A DNA stretch of 64,000 nt, taken from Altererythrobacter sp. XM-24bin4 (GTDB taxonomy: Bacteria; Pseudomonadota; Alphaproteobacteria; Sphingomonadales; Sphingomonadaceae). Below, one piece after another: positions 31,132-40,818 of this stretch. The stretch is from contig QCWG01000001.1 of the NCBI GenBank assembly GCA_003149575.1, forward strand, positions 1,556,334 through 1,620,333, in the 5' to 3' direction. How positions within the stretch are numbered: position 1 is the first letter of the stretch; every line of letters starts with the position of its first letter. Both the position numbers and the translations under genes were made by a program. Below the pieces are notes generated by a model. The model saw nothing but the letters and a program-made list of their open reading frames with translations. It had not been told where the DNA came from and ran no database searches.

Positions 31132-32094
31132 CTACGCGGAGGTTTTCCCCGCCAATTCATCGGTCGCACGGACGAGGCCATCGACGATGCCCGGTTCATA
31201 GGCGCTATGCCCACCATCATGGAAGATGCGCAGGTCCACCTCGGGCCAGGCTTTCTTCAATTCCCATGCCGAAGTCGGTGGGCAGCAAATGTCGTGACGG
31301 CCCTGCACGATTATACCGGGAATGCCTTTCAATTTGTGCGCATTTGTCAGCAATTGCGCTTCGTCGAAATAGAAGTCTTCCAGAAAGAACTTCGCGCAGA
31401 TGCGCGCAAACGGAACCGCTTTCGCAGGATCGGCAAAGGCAGCTAGTAAGTCAGGATCGGGCAGCAAGGTTGCAACGCTGCCTTCCCATAATGACCATTC
31501 TCGCGCAGCGGCAAGCCGGGTCGCTTCGTCGTCACTAGTCAGGCGGTTGTAATAGGCTTTGACCAGGTCGCCGCGCTCGTGCTCAGGGATAAGGCCGGTG
31601 AACTGATCCCATTGTTCTGCCATGATCTCGCTTGCGCCATAGCTGTAGAGCCAGTTCTTTTCCTTTTGCCGCGCCAGGAACACGCCGCGCAGAACCAGCT
31701 CGTCGCAGCGTTCGGGGTGCGTCTGCGCATAGGCAAGCGAAAGGGTTGCACCCCAGCTGCCGCCAAACACCTGCCAGCTATCGTGCCCGCACATTTCACG
31801 CAGTCTCTCGATGTCGGAAACGATCCGCCATGTGTCGTTTTGTTCGACCTCTGCGAAGGGCAGCGATTTGCCGCAGCCGCGCTGATCGAACAGTAGCACG
31901 TCGTAAAGCGCAGGATCCCATTGGCGGCGATTTTTCTCGCTGATGCCGCCGCCGGGGCCGCCGTGCAGAAAAACCGCCGGTTTCGTCCCGGGTGTGCCAA
32001 CCCGCTCATAATACAGCGTATGGCCTTCGCCGACATCGAACATGCCGGTTTCATAAGGTTCGATCTCTGGGTAGAGAGTGCGCTCGTAATTCAT
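31132..32094 (-). CDS. pip: proline iminopeptidase (alpha/beta hydrolase)
   Basis: This cleaves N-terminal proline from peptides. Starting at ATG 32094 (MNYERTLYPEIEPYETG) gives 320 residues, the usual size. This start overlaps the stop of the upstream lipoprotein gene by 4 bases. Visible are the oxyanion segment HGGPGGGIS, DQRGCGKS and the nucleophile elbow GGSWGATLSLAYA with its Ser. The catalytic His is in HDGGHSAYE. There is no signal peptide, so it is cytoplasmic. Its insertion between trpE and trpG is unusual for a peptidase. Confidence 0.93.
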   Translation of the reverse strand: MNYERTLYPEIEPYETGMFDVGEGHTLYYERVGTPGTKPAVFLHGGPGGGISEKNRRQWDPALYDVLLFDQRGCGKSLPFAEVEQNDTWRIVSDIERLREMCGHDSWQVFGGSWGATLSLAYAQTHPERCDELVLRGVFLARQKEKNWLYSYGASEIMAEQWDQFTGLIPEHERGDLVKAYYNRLTSDDEATRLAAAREWSLWEGSVATLLPDPDLLAAFADPAKAVPFARICAKFFLEDFYFDEAQLLTNAHKLKGIPGIIVQGRHDICCPPTSAWELKKAWPEVDLRIFHDGGHSAYEPGIVDGLVRATDELAGKTSA

Positions 32095-32906
32095 TCGCTG
32101 ACTTTCTTTGTCACAACGATCAGTGGACCGATGCCGTTGGTGTCGTCCAACCGCTCTGTTACCGGATCCCAAAGGCCGGAAATTCCGCCATCAAGATAAA
32201 GCGCATTGGGCGTTTGCAACTCGTCCCTGAAATAGCGCGCCAATTGGCCGAAGCTAAGCGCACCATCTGAAATGACGAAATGCGCTTTACCCTCCGCGTC
32301 GATGCCCACGCCGTTGCGGATTATCTTGGAGGGACCATCGTCCTGAATCTCGGGATGCAATTGCCCGTCGATCACGAGCATGGGCCCAGATTGCGTGCCA
32401 AACTGCGGGCGATCGCTGACATTGTAGAGAAAATTGGTGCTGGTGCGGATTTCCCACCTGCCGTCTGTGCCGAAGAACACGCCATTGGGCTTCAGATAAA
32501 AATTTCCCGTGCCGTCGCCGAGGTTGAGCTCTTCTAGTCGTTGGCCCTCTTCGACGTAATAACCGACTGTTTTTCCGTCGTTCTCAAACACCCCGCCATT
32601 CATCGCGAAGGCAACGACAGCCGCATCCTTGCCCAATGCTTCGCCATAGGTCTTGAGCGAGCGATATGGTGTGCCGTTCGGATCAGCCAGAACGGTGGAA
32701 ATATTGTGTTTTACTGGGTCAGCTACACAGTGGGTAAGCGGCACATCTTCGAATATCACGACTTCGCAAGCCGAGACTTCGCGCCGCAACGCAACGCGGG
32801 TTTCGGAACCCGATCCGATCTCGGTTCGCGTGACAGGCTCGCCGCCTTGTAATTCGCAACCTGACAGGGCGACCGCAAACAAGCTGAGAAAAAGCAGCCG
32901 CTTCAT
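32091..32906 (-). CDS. phosphodiester glycosidase-like (DUF2233) lipoprotein
   Basis: The 271-residue protein begins with a lipoprotein signal peptide; the lipobox LSGC places the modified cysteine at residue 17. The rest matches the DUF2233/phosphodiester glycosidase (NAGPA) family. FAMNGGVF, LKPNGVFFG, GPMLVIDG, NGVGIDAEGKAHFVISDG and ALYLDGGISG are recognised. Family members include uncovering enzymes acting on sugar phosphodiesters, but the substrate here is unknown. It overlaps trpE upstream and pip downstream by 4 bases each. Confidence 0.88.
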   Translation of the reverse strand: MKRLLFLSLFAVALSGCELQGGEPVTRTEIGSGSETRVALRREVSACEVVIFEDVPLTHCVADPVKHNISTVLADPNGTPYRSLKTYGEALGKDAAVVAFAMNGGVFENDGKTVGYYVEEGQRLEELNLGDGTGNFYLKPNGVFFGTDGRWEIRTSTNFLYNVSDRPQFGTQSGPMLVIDGQLHPEIQDDGPSKIIRNGVGIDAEGKAHFVISDGALSFGQLARYFRDELQTPNALYLDGGISGLWDPVTERLDDTNGIGPLIVVTKKVSE

Positions 32907-34429
32907 TGGCCAAACTCTGGTTCGCTGGCGACGCTCGCTGCCTCACGCGCTGCCGCGATCAACGCCCCAGCCTTGGCTTTGCATTCGGCCAATTCGTAAT
33001 CTGGATCGCTATCGGCGACAATGCCTGCGCCGGCTTGCACATGCATGATGCCATCTTTGACCACCGCTGTGCGCAGCACGATGCAGCTGTCAACCGAACC
33101 GTCGGGCGCGAAATACCCTACGCCGCCGGCATAGGCGCCGCGCGCTTCGGGTTCCAGCTCGGCGATGATCTCGCAAGCGCGGATCTTGGGCGCACCACTG
33201 ACTGTGCCGGCCGGAAACCCTGCGAAAAGCGCGTCAATCGCATCGCAGGAAGCGTCCAGTTTTCCGACAACATTGCTGACAATATGCATAACGTGGCTGT
33301 AGCGTTCGATTGTGAAGCTGTCGGTGACTTCCACCGATCCCTTTGAGGCCACCCGTCCCACGTCATTGCGGCCCAGATCAAGCAGCATCAGATGCTCTGC
33401 CCGTTCCTTGGGATCAGCCAGCAGGCTTGCTTCATTGGCGTTGTCTTCTGCTGTGTTTACGCCGCGAGGCCGTGTTCCGGCAATCGGGCGAATTGTGACT
33501 TCACCGTCTCGCACTCTGACGAGAATTTCCGGGCTTGAACCGACAACAGAAAAGCCAGGCAGGTCGAGGAAATAAAGGAAGGGTGAAGGGTTTACGCGGC
33601 GCAATGCGCGGTAGAGTTCAATCGGCGGCAGGGGAAAAGGGCAAGTGAATCTCTGGGCCAAAACCACCTGAAAGATGTCACCCGCCGTTATGTAATCCTT
33701 CGCGCGTAGCACAATGTCTTTGTAGTCGTCTGCGGGAATGACCGGCTCCAACGACATGTCCGGCAGATGATCAACTCTTTGACGCGGAGCTTTGGCATCT
33801 GTGAGTTGCCGCAGCACTTCGTCGATCCGTTTCCCCGCGCGCTCGATCGCCGCGTCCGCCTTGTCTGCCTGCCAAATCGGCGCGATTGCAAACAGCGCAT
33901 CGCTCAATCCATCGAATACCAGGATGATGGTTGGCCGGACAAACAACATGTCCGGCAGATCGAGTTCGCTGACTGGCGCGCGCGGCAAATCCTCTACCAG
34001 CCCAACTGTTTCAAAGCCAAAGTAGCCAACCAGGCAGGCAAGGGCGGGTGGCAATTCTTCCGGAACTTCAATGCGGCAGCTTTCCGCGAGTGATCGCAGA
34101 GCATCCAGGCTTGGTTGATCGCATGAGGCAAACCCATCGCGATCCTGGCGCCACCTGCGGTTTATCTCAGCACTGTCTCCGCGCGCTCTGAACACCAGAT
34201 CGGGGTCAAGGCCGAGCAGGCTATATCGCCCGCGCACTTCGCCGCCTTCGACTGATTCAAGCAGGAAATCACCGCGCTCAGGCTCAATCAGTTTCGCAGC
34301 TGCACCAACGGGGGTTTCCGCATCGGCGATAACCTTTCGCCACACCAACGCCGGTCGTCCCGCGGCGAGCGCCAATCTCGCCGCCGCGGAGTTCTCAGGC
34401 AAATAGGTTCCGGTTTCAATTGAGGACAA
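32903..34429 (-). CDS. trpE: anthranilate synthase component I
   Basis: This converts chorismate with ammonia to anthranilate. The 508-residue protein has the N-terminal tryptophan-binding region (LLESVEGGEVRGRYSLLG, residues about 53-70). The catalytic signatures are IAGTRPRG, LMLLDLGRNDVGRV and GTVSGAPKIRACEIIAELE. Feedback inhibition by tryptophan is expected for this family. It follows the PpiD-like gene by 12 bases. I saw no leader peptide or attenuator between them. Confidence 0.96.
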   Translation of the reverse strand: MSSIETGTYLPENSAAARLALAAGRPALVWRKVIADAETPVGAAAKLIEPERGDFLLESVEGGEVRGRYSLLGLDPDLVFRARGDSAEINRRWRQDRDGFASCDQPSLDALRSLAESCRIEVPEELPPALACLVGYFGFETVGLVEDLPRAPVSELDLPDMLFVRPTIILVFDGLSDALFAIAPIWQADKADAAIERAGKRIDEVLRQLTDAKAPRQRVDHLPDMSLEPVIPADDYKDIVLRAKDYITAGDIFQVVLAQRFTCPFPLPPIELYRALRRVNPSPFLYFLDLPGFSVVGSSPEILVRVRDGEVTIRPIAGTRPRGVNTAEDNANEASLLADPKERAEHLMLLDLGRNDVGRVASKGSVEVTDSFTIERYSHVMHIVSNVVGKLDASCDAIDALFAGFPAGTVSGAPKIRACEIIAELEPEARGAYAGGVGYFAPDGSVDSCIVLRTAVVKDGIMHVQAGAGIVADSDPDYELAECKAKAGALIAAAREAASVASEPEFGQ

Positions 34430-34441
34430 ATGCCTGCTTTC

Positions 34442-36376
34442 TTAGATCTCGCCGGTCATCTGACGTTTGACCGCTTCGAGCGCGGCTGAGTTTGTTTCCA
34501 CGCCCAGCTCTTGCCGCATCGCGCGGGTCATCTGCTGTGCAAGCTCGTCACCGATGGCACCGCGCAATTGCTGGCGCGAAGCCGCGATGATCGGATCATT
34601 GGCTGCAATTTCAGGGGTTTCGATGTCGGTCAGATCAACAACAAACCAACCAAGATCGTTCGGCGCTTCCAGACGTTTGGTCGTGCCTTCGGCCATACTG
34701 AACATCAACGCCAAAGCTGGCGGGATTTGTTGCCCTTGCGCGACCAATTGCTGGCGATTGATATTGAGCTCATCAACCGGAGGAAGCGGTGTTTCCTCTT
34801 CACCCATAGCCGCAGCCAGGCTGGAATTTGCACCAACCCGTTCGATCACACGATCAGCGGTGGCGCGGGCCAGTTCGGCCCCTTCTGCGAGACGCCAGCT
34901 AAGCACAATCTGTTCGCGGATTTCATCCAAGGGTGCCGCAGCAGATTGTGTTATGTCCGATACTTCGAAGATCATGAAGGTCGTGCCACGCGCGATTTCC
35001 GCCAATTGCGGTTCGCCTTCGTCCATCTGGAACGCAGTGTTGACCGCGCCAACCAATTGCGGTGGCAACTGTGCGCCAGGTACACCATAAATCTGGCCAT
35101 CCGCTGTAATCGGGGCCGTCGAGCTGATCTCGACCTCAAGTTCCTGCGCGACCTGCGAGAGGGCAACGCCGCTATCGACCTGCTCTTCAATGCGTGCGCT
35201 CAGATCCGCCAAGGCAAAGGCGCGTTTTTCCTGAAGCAATTGCTCACGGATCTCGGGAGTGACGGTCGCCAATGAACGGCCAGCGATACTGGTTACATTG
35301 TCTACCCGCACAACGTGCCAGCCCAAAGAGCTGCGTGCTGGCTGTGCGATCAGGCCGCGCGATGCCGCAAAAACTGCCGTCGCCACGGCGTCTGACGCCT
35401 GATTGCCGTAGTCTTCCTTGTTAATCGGGCCGATTTGTGTGGTGCTGAATCCGGCTTCACGGGCAACGCTAGCTAATGAAGCGCCGCCATTCACACGGTC
35501 ACGAATGCTATTGGCGGCATCCTGTGTTGGAACAATCAGTTGTGTGATCGTGCGATCTTCGCTTACCGCATAAAGAGCGCGGTCACGTTCATAGCGAGCT
35601 GCGATCTCTTCATCGGTTGGCGTCACATCTGTATCAAGATTCTCAACACCGAACATTGCGTAACGAATGACACGGCGCTCCGGCCGAATGTAGTCACCAC
35701 GATTTTCCTCGTAATAGGCACTCAGCTGCTGTTCGGTCGGATCGCCACCGGGAGCGAAGGAAGCGCTGGGAATGAAGGCCACCGAGCCTTCACGCCTTTC
35801 ACGTAAAAGCGATGCGTAACGCATTGCGAATTTTTGCGGCATTTGTGCGCCACTTAGCCCAGGCAAAATGATCTGACGAGCGAGTAGGCTGTCTCCAATT
35901 TCCCGGCGCAGCATTGCCTCGTTCATGTTTAGTCTGCGCAACGATTCTTGGAATGATTGCTGACTGAAGTTGCCATCTGGCCCTCGAAAGCCAGGGATCT
36001 TCAGAATCTCGCTATTGACCAGATTTTCACCGGCACGCAGGTCATACTTCCTCGCATAGACACCGATCGCGTAACGGTCGATCATTTGCTCGAGGACCTC
36101 TTCGAACCCTCCTTGGGCAGCGAAGACAGGCAAAGTTATGGTCGGGTTCTCTTGCCTAACCTGATCGACGGCATTGGCTACAGCGCGGCTAAAGTCGGCA
36201 TTGCCGATCTTTTCATCACCCACCACAGCGACGCGATCTCCGCCTGACACACCGCCAAATGTGGCCTGATTGGCTACATCACTGCTGGCGAAGGCAAAGG
36301 CGATGAGACCGAGGAAGCCTAAAGTCAGGCCCAGACCAAGCTTCGAGCTGAAAAAGTTGCGAAAGATGCTAATCAT
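34442..36376 (-). CDS. PpiD-like periplasmic peptidyl-prolyl isomerase / SurA-type chaperone
   Basis: The 644-residue protein has one N-terminal transmembrane anchor (about residues 12-32) and a SurA_N-like helical domain (40-230). A parvulin-type PpiC domain lies at about residues 262-360, recognisable by DRTITQLIVP, INKEDYGNQ and SSLGWHVVRVD, followed by a second helical part. It would assist folding of exported outer-membrane proteins at the periplasmic face. It heads the trp/moa run and is divergent from tpiA. Confidence 0.9.
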   Translation of the reverse strand: MISIFRNFFSSKLGLGLTLGFLGLIAFAFASSDVANQATFGGVSGGDRVAVVGDEKIGNADFSRAVANAVDQVRQENPTITLPVFAAQGGFEEVLEQMIDRYAIGVYARKYDLRAGENLVNSEILKIPGFRGPDGNFSQQSFQESLRRLNMNEAMLRREIGDSLLARQIILPGLSGAQMPQKFAMRYASLLRERREGSVAFIPSASFAPGGDPTEQQLSAYYEENRGDYIRPERRVIRYAMFGVENLDTDVTPTDEEIAARYERDRALYAVSEDRTITQLIVPTQDAANSIRDRVNGGASLASVAREAGFSTTQIGPINKEDYGNQASDAVATAVFAASRGLIAQPARSSLGWHVVRVDNVTSIAGRSLATVTPEIREQLLQEKRAFALADLSARIEEQVDSGVALSQVAQELEVEISSTAPITADGQIYGVPGAQLPPQLVGAVNTAFQMDEGEPQLAEIARGTTFMIFEVSDITQSAAAPLDEIREQIVLSWRLAEGAELARATADRVIERVGANSSLAAAMGEEETPLPPVDELNINRQQLVAQGQQIPPALALMFSMAEGTTKRLEAPNDLGWFVVDLTDIETPEIAANDPIIAASRQQLRGAIGDELAQQMTRAMRQELGVETNSAALEAVKRQMTGEI

Positions 36377-36569
36377 GAATGCGAGTATTCCGCGATTGTC
36401 GACCTAATGGGCGGCCGGTGGATGAAATTGATCGCTGCGCTTTATCGGCCCTGAGTTCTTGCCGCAACAGGTTGCGAACGGTTTTGACTCATTGTGCAAG
36501 GTCGGCTAGCGGAACCGTCCCCGATCGCCCTATATCATGGCCAAGATTCGAAAGCACAGGAAAACCCCT
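36377..36569. other. divergent intergenic region between ppiD-like gene and tpiA
   Basis: This 193-base spacer separates two divergent genes and must hold both promoters. I see no gene with family features in it. A purine-rich AGGAAAA lies about six bases before the tpiA start. No clear operator or hairpin with a T-run is visible. Promoter boxes were not assigned because no hexamer pair stands out. Confidence 0.6.
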
Positions 36570-37331
36570 ATGGCCAGTCGGCCTTTTATTGTTGGCAATT
36601 GGAAAATGAATGGCACGCGCGCCATGCTCTCCGAAGCGCGGGCCATTGATCGCGCCGCGCAGCGCCACATGAAAGTGGAGGTGGCTATCGCGCCGCCTTA
36701 TACGCTGATTCATGCCGTGCATCGCGAAGTGGAGCAAATCGGTGTTGGTGCGCAGGACTGCCATCCTGGTGACGAAGGTGCGTTTACCGGTGACATTTCT
36801 GCGCCAATGCTGGCTGATGCCGGCGCGAAGTTTGTGATCGTTGGTCACAGCGAGCGTCGCCAAGGCCACGCAGAAAGCAACGATCTGGTTCGCGAAAAAG
36901 CGCAATCTGCGCTGGATGCCGGGATGCAGGTGATCATGTGTTGCGGCGAAGACGCCAAGACCCGCGAAGCCGGAGAGGCGGCATCCTTCGTAACCAAGCA
37001 GCTGAAATCTTCACTTCCAGAACTGGACAATGCAGGAGACATTCTGACTGTCGCTTACGAGCCTATTTGGGCGATCGGCACCGGAAACTCTGCGACGCCA
37101 GACGATATTGCAGAAATGCATGCGGAGATTCGCAAGCTGTTGGTCAAGCTCTATGGTGAAGAGCAGGGCACCGGTGTGCGCATTTTGTATGGCGGATCAG
37201 TGAACCCCGAGAACGCGCGTGAAATTCTCTCGACACAGGAAGTTGGCGGCGCGCTAGTCGGTGGAGCCAGCCTGACAGCGGACAGCTTCTTCGGTATCGC
37301 ACTTGCCGCTGGAGACGCGCCAGAAGCCTAA
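36570..37331 (+). CDS. tpiA: triosephosphate isomerase
   Basis: This interconverts dihydroxyacetone phosphate and glyceraldehyde 3-phosphate. The start at ATG 36570 (MASRPFIVGNWKMNG) gives 253 residues, and an AGGAAAA Shine-Dalgarno supports it. The upstream in-frame ATG at 36537 adds an unlikely basic extension. Signatures are GNWKMNG, the electrophile His in VGHSERRQGH, the catalytic Glu in AYEPIWAIGTG and the phosphate loop LYGGSVNPENA. Confidence 0.97.
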   Translation: MASRPFIVGNWKMNGTRAMLSEARAIDRAAQRHMKVEVAIAPPYTLIHAVHREVEQIGVGAQDCHPGDEGAFTGDISAPMLADAGAKFVIVGHSERRQGHAESNDLVREKAQSALDAGMQVIMCCGEDAKTREAGEAASFVTKQLKSSLPELDNAGDILTVAYEPIWAIGTGNSATPDDIAEMHAEIRKLLVKLYGEEQGTGVRILYGGSVNPENAREILSTQEVGGALVGGASLTADSFFGIALAAGDAPEA

Positions 37332-37414
37332 TGGGCAGGCGGGTCTGACCACAAACACTTGTTCATTGCCGTTCGCGCCCCTAAATGGCGCACAGCAACT
37401 TTACTGGGATTATC

Positions 37415-37783
37415 ATGTCGCTGTTTCTTTTCCTGACTGTCGTTCAAGCCGTTGTCGCGGCTGCGCTTGTGGGCGTAATTCTGATGCAACGTTCCGAAGG
37501 CGGAGGTTTGGGAATTGGCGGCGGTAGCCCTGGCGGCTTGATGGGCGCGCGCGGTGCAGCAGACTTTCTGACGCGTTCGACCCGCTGGCTCGCGATTGCC
37601 TTTGTCGCCTTGTCGATCACTTTGGCTGCGGTCGCGGTAGGGACTGTTGGCGGGGACGAAATCACCACAACAATCGATCGTTCTGTGGTGTCTGCCGATC
37701 CATTGGCGCCGGCTGCAGATCCGCTTGCGCCTGTGCAAGAAGCGCCAGCGTCGGACGACCCCCTTTCCGACGTTGCCGAGTAA
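37415..37783 (+). CDS. secG: preprotein translocase subunit SecG
   Basis: This is an auxiliary membrane subunit of the SecYEG channel. The 122-residue protein has two transmembrane helices (about residues 3-24 and 53-75). The conserved loop between them includes LMQRSEGGGLGIGG and ADFLTRSTRWLA. The C-terminal tail after residue 85 is acidic, low-complexity and Ala/Pro/Asp-rich. ATG 37415 was chosen over 37385, because the shorter form starts directly at the first helix. Confidence 0.93.
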   Translation: MSLFLFLTVVQAVVAAALVGVILMQRSEGGGLGIGGGSPGGLMGARGAADFLTRSTRWLAIAFVALSITLAAVAVGTVGGDEITTTIDRSVVSADPLAPAADPLAPVQEAPASDDPLSDVAE

Positions 37784-37869
37784 ATTCTCACCATACTTTC
37801 AGCCAGACTTGTGGATTGCGCACAATCGTTGCTGCAATTTGCTTGCCACGAATCCAGTTAGGGGCTTAA

Positions 37870-39516
<1,647 letters not shown>

Positions 39517-39689
39517 CCCTTAACTGAGGGGCAATCAGCTAATTCTGCAATTTCAGGCATGATCGAGATGGGCGTTTCAAGCGGCTGATTTCGCGTTTGA
39601 AATCTATTTTGACGGCGATTGCACCGGTTGCTGTCGTGTTCTTACAAGTCAGCAAGATAATTCTTGCGCATGATAACAATCACAACGTA

Positions 39690-39885
39690 GCACTTACAAA
39701 TTCTTCTGGAGGGGGTCCGGAAGTTCGGGGTGAAAGCACCATTTGTGAATTTAGCTAACGTGTTCGCACGTTTGCAAAGAGCTCGAGCTGGTTTGTAACG
39801 CCTTTTGCGACCCGGACGTTACAGATCGAACGAGGCGATGAAAACCGCAGGGGGCGGATGAACGGTCCGCCCCCTTATTGTTTCA
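39690..39885 (+). ncRNA. candidate structured non-coding RNA
   Basis: The 388-base gap between pyrG and the Hsp20 gene has no convincing ORF but is rich in strand-specific secondary structure. From about 39690 there are several elements. One hairpin, AACGTG-TTCG-CACGTT (39757-39772), has a UUCG tetraloop. A 6-bp stem GTAACG/CGTTAC (39795-39800 with 39817-39822) encloses a 16-base loop. A 10-bp G+C stem follows, with a T-rich tail on the + strand (39849-39885). This suits an independent short RNA ending at the terminator. I cannot match it to a known RNA family. The 5' end is a guess. Confidence 0.4.
39849..39885 (+). terminator. intrinsic terminator
   Basis: A 10-bp stem AGGGGGCGGA (39849-39858) pairs with TCCGCCCCCT (39866-39875) around a 7-base loop. 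It is followed by TATTGTTTCATTCTTT. The T-rich side lies on the + strand, so it ends transcription coming from pyrG or from the candidate RNA just before the convergent Hsp20 gene. Confidence 0.8.
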
Positions 39886-39904
39886 TTCTTTAGTTTTGAT
39901 TGGC

Positions 39905-40381
39905 TTACGCTGCGTCGACCTGGTCGCCGTCGCCGGATCCAACTGCCTTCAACTTGGTTGTCTGGCCGTTGACCGCGATCTTTTTGGGTTTCATCGCTTC
40001 GGGCACTTCGCGCACCAGATCGATGGTGAGAAGCCCGTCTGCCAGATCCGCGTTCTCGACACGGACATAGTCCGCAAGCTCAAACCGGCGCTCAAATCCG
40101 CGATTGGCAATACCGACATGCAGCATCTGACCTTCTGGTGAATCATCGCGCTTGCGGCCATGAACCGTCAGCAGGTTCTGTTGAGCAGTGATATCGATGT
40201 CGTTCGGGCGGAAACCGGCTACAGCCAGGGTGATGCGATATTCTTCGTCACCGCGGCGCTCGATATTGAATGGGGGGTAGTTATCGCCGGCGTTCTGGCG
40301 AACCTTGTTTTCGAGCAAGTCGAACAGGTGATCAAAGCCTACGGTCGAACGGCGATACGGGGTAAAATCTAAACGTGACAT
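39905..40381 (-). CDS. small heat shock protein, Hsp20/IbpA family
   Basis: This ATP-independent holdase prevents aggregation of unfolded proteins. Starting at ATG 40381 (MSRLDFTPYRRSTVGFDHLF) gives 158 residues, with the alpha-crystallin domain at about residues 37-130. Typical IbpA features are NYPPFNIER, YRITLAVAGF and GLLTIDLVREVPE. The longer reading from 40402 would start inside the thermometer hairpin. Upstream sequence shows a sigma-32-type promoter and a ROSE-like 5' UTR, so expression should be heat-induced at both levels. Confidence 0.93.
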   Translation of the reverse strand: MSRLDFTPYRRSTVGFDHLFDLLENKVRQNAGDNYPPFNIERRGDEEYRITLAVAGFRPNDIDITAQQNLLTVHGRKRDDSPEGQMLHVGIANRGFERRFELADYVRVENADLADGLLTIDLVREVPEAMKPKKIAVNGQTTKLKAVGSGDGDQVDAA

Positions 40382-40386
40382 ATCAA

Positions 40387-40475
40387 ATCCTCTTCTGAGC
40401 AATTCAAAAAATGTTAGGAGCCTGCAATTGCAGCGCCCAAGGTGATTGTCGCAGCCCCCATTGCGGCGAGCCTCA
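40387..40475 (-). promoter_or_regulatory. ROSE-like RNA thermometer in the Hsp20 5' UTR
   Basis: The roughly 95-base leader ends in the - strand sequence TTGCTC-AGAA-GAGGAT just before the start codon. TTGCTC folds onto the Shine-Dalgarno GAGGAT with a central G-G mismatch and a terminal U-U pair. This is the hallmark geometry of the terminal ROSE hairpin (40387-40402). A second hairpin in CTGCAATTGCAG lies upstream (about 40422-40433). ROSE elements are known in front of alphaproteobacterial hsp20 genes; this assignment is by eye. Confidence 0.65.
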
Positions 40476-40482
40476 ACCTATA

Positions 40483-40512
40483 CCAAATAGGTGTCGCAAA
40501 TTAGCTTTCAAG
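40483..40512 (-). promoter_or_regulatory. sigma-32 (RpoH) type promoter of the Hsp20 gene
   Basis: On the - strand CTTG (40512-40509) is followed by exactly 17 bases and then CCTATTTGG (40491-40483). This matches the alphaproteobacterial RpoH pattern CTTG-N17/18-CYTATNT. It places transcription start near 40475 and gives a leader of about 95 bases, the right size for a ROSE element. A perfect 6-bp hairpin CTCCCG-CATT-CGGGAG (40514-40529) sits just outside, towards grxC. Confidence 0.7.
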
Positions 40513-40551
40513 TCTCCCGCATTCGGGAGCAAATGGGACGAGATAATTACG

Positions 40552-40809
40552 ATGCCCACAATCGACATCTACACCAAGTTCGCCTGCGGGTTCTGCGTTC
40601 GTGCTAAGCGTTTGCTGACGGAGAAGGGCGCCGAGTTTAACGAGTATGACATTACCTTGGGCGGCCCCAAGCGGGATGAAATGCTGGCACGCGCGCCTAA
40701 TGCCATGACTGTGCCGCAGATTTTTATCGGCGATGTCCATGTCGGAGGATCGGATGATCTCGCCGCGCTGGAACGTGAGGGCAAGCTCGACGCATTGCTG
40801 GCGGGGTAG
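40552..40809 (+). CDS. grxC: glutaredoxin 3
   Basis: This small dithiol glutaredoxin reduces disulfides with glutathione. The 85-residue protein starting at ATG 40552 (MPTIDIYTKFACGFC) has an active site reading CGFC instead of the common CPYC. The glutathione-binding TVPQIFIG segment (cis-Pro) and GGSDDLAALE follow. A longer in-frame reading from 40411 would run through the Hsp20 regulatory region and is rejected. It is probably followed in the same transcript by the nitrilase gene, 9 bases on. Confidence 0.94.
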   Translation: MPTIDIYTKFACGFCVRAKRLLTEKGAEFNEYDITLGGPKRDEMLARAPNAMTVPQIFIGDVHVGGSDDLAALEREGKLDALLAG

Positions 40810-40818
40810 GGCGCAGAC

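Noticed and set aside
39690-39885. tmRNA, RNase P RNA or 4.5S RNA
   Set aside because: None of the conserved core sequences I know for these RNAs is present; GGTCCGGAAG alone resembles part of the SRP RNA but the rest of its loop is missing.
39878-40372. Two + strand ORFs opposite Hsp20
   Set aside because: The alpha-crystallin protein on the - strand is clear, and these frames encode no recognisable protein.
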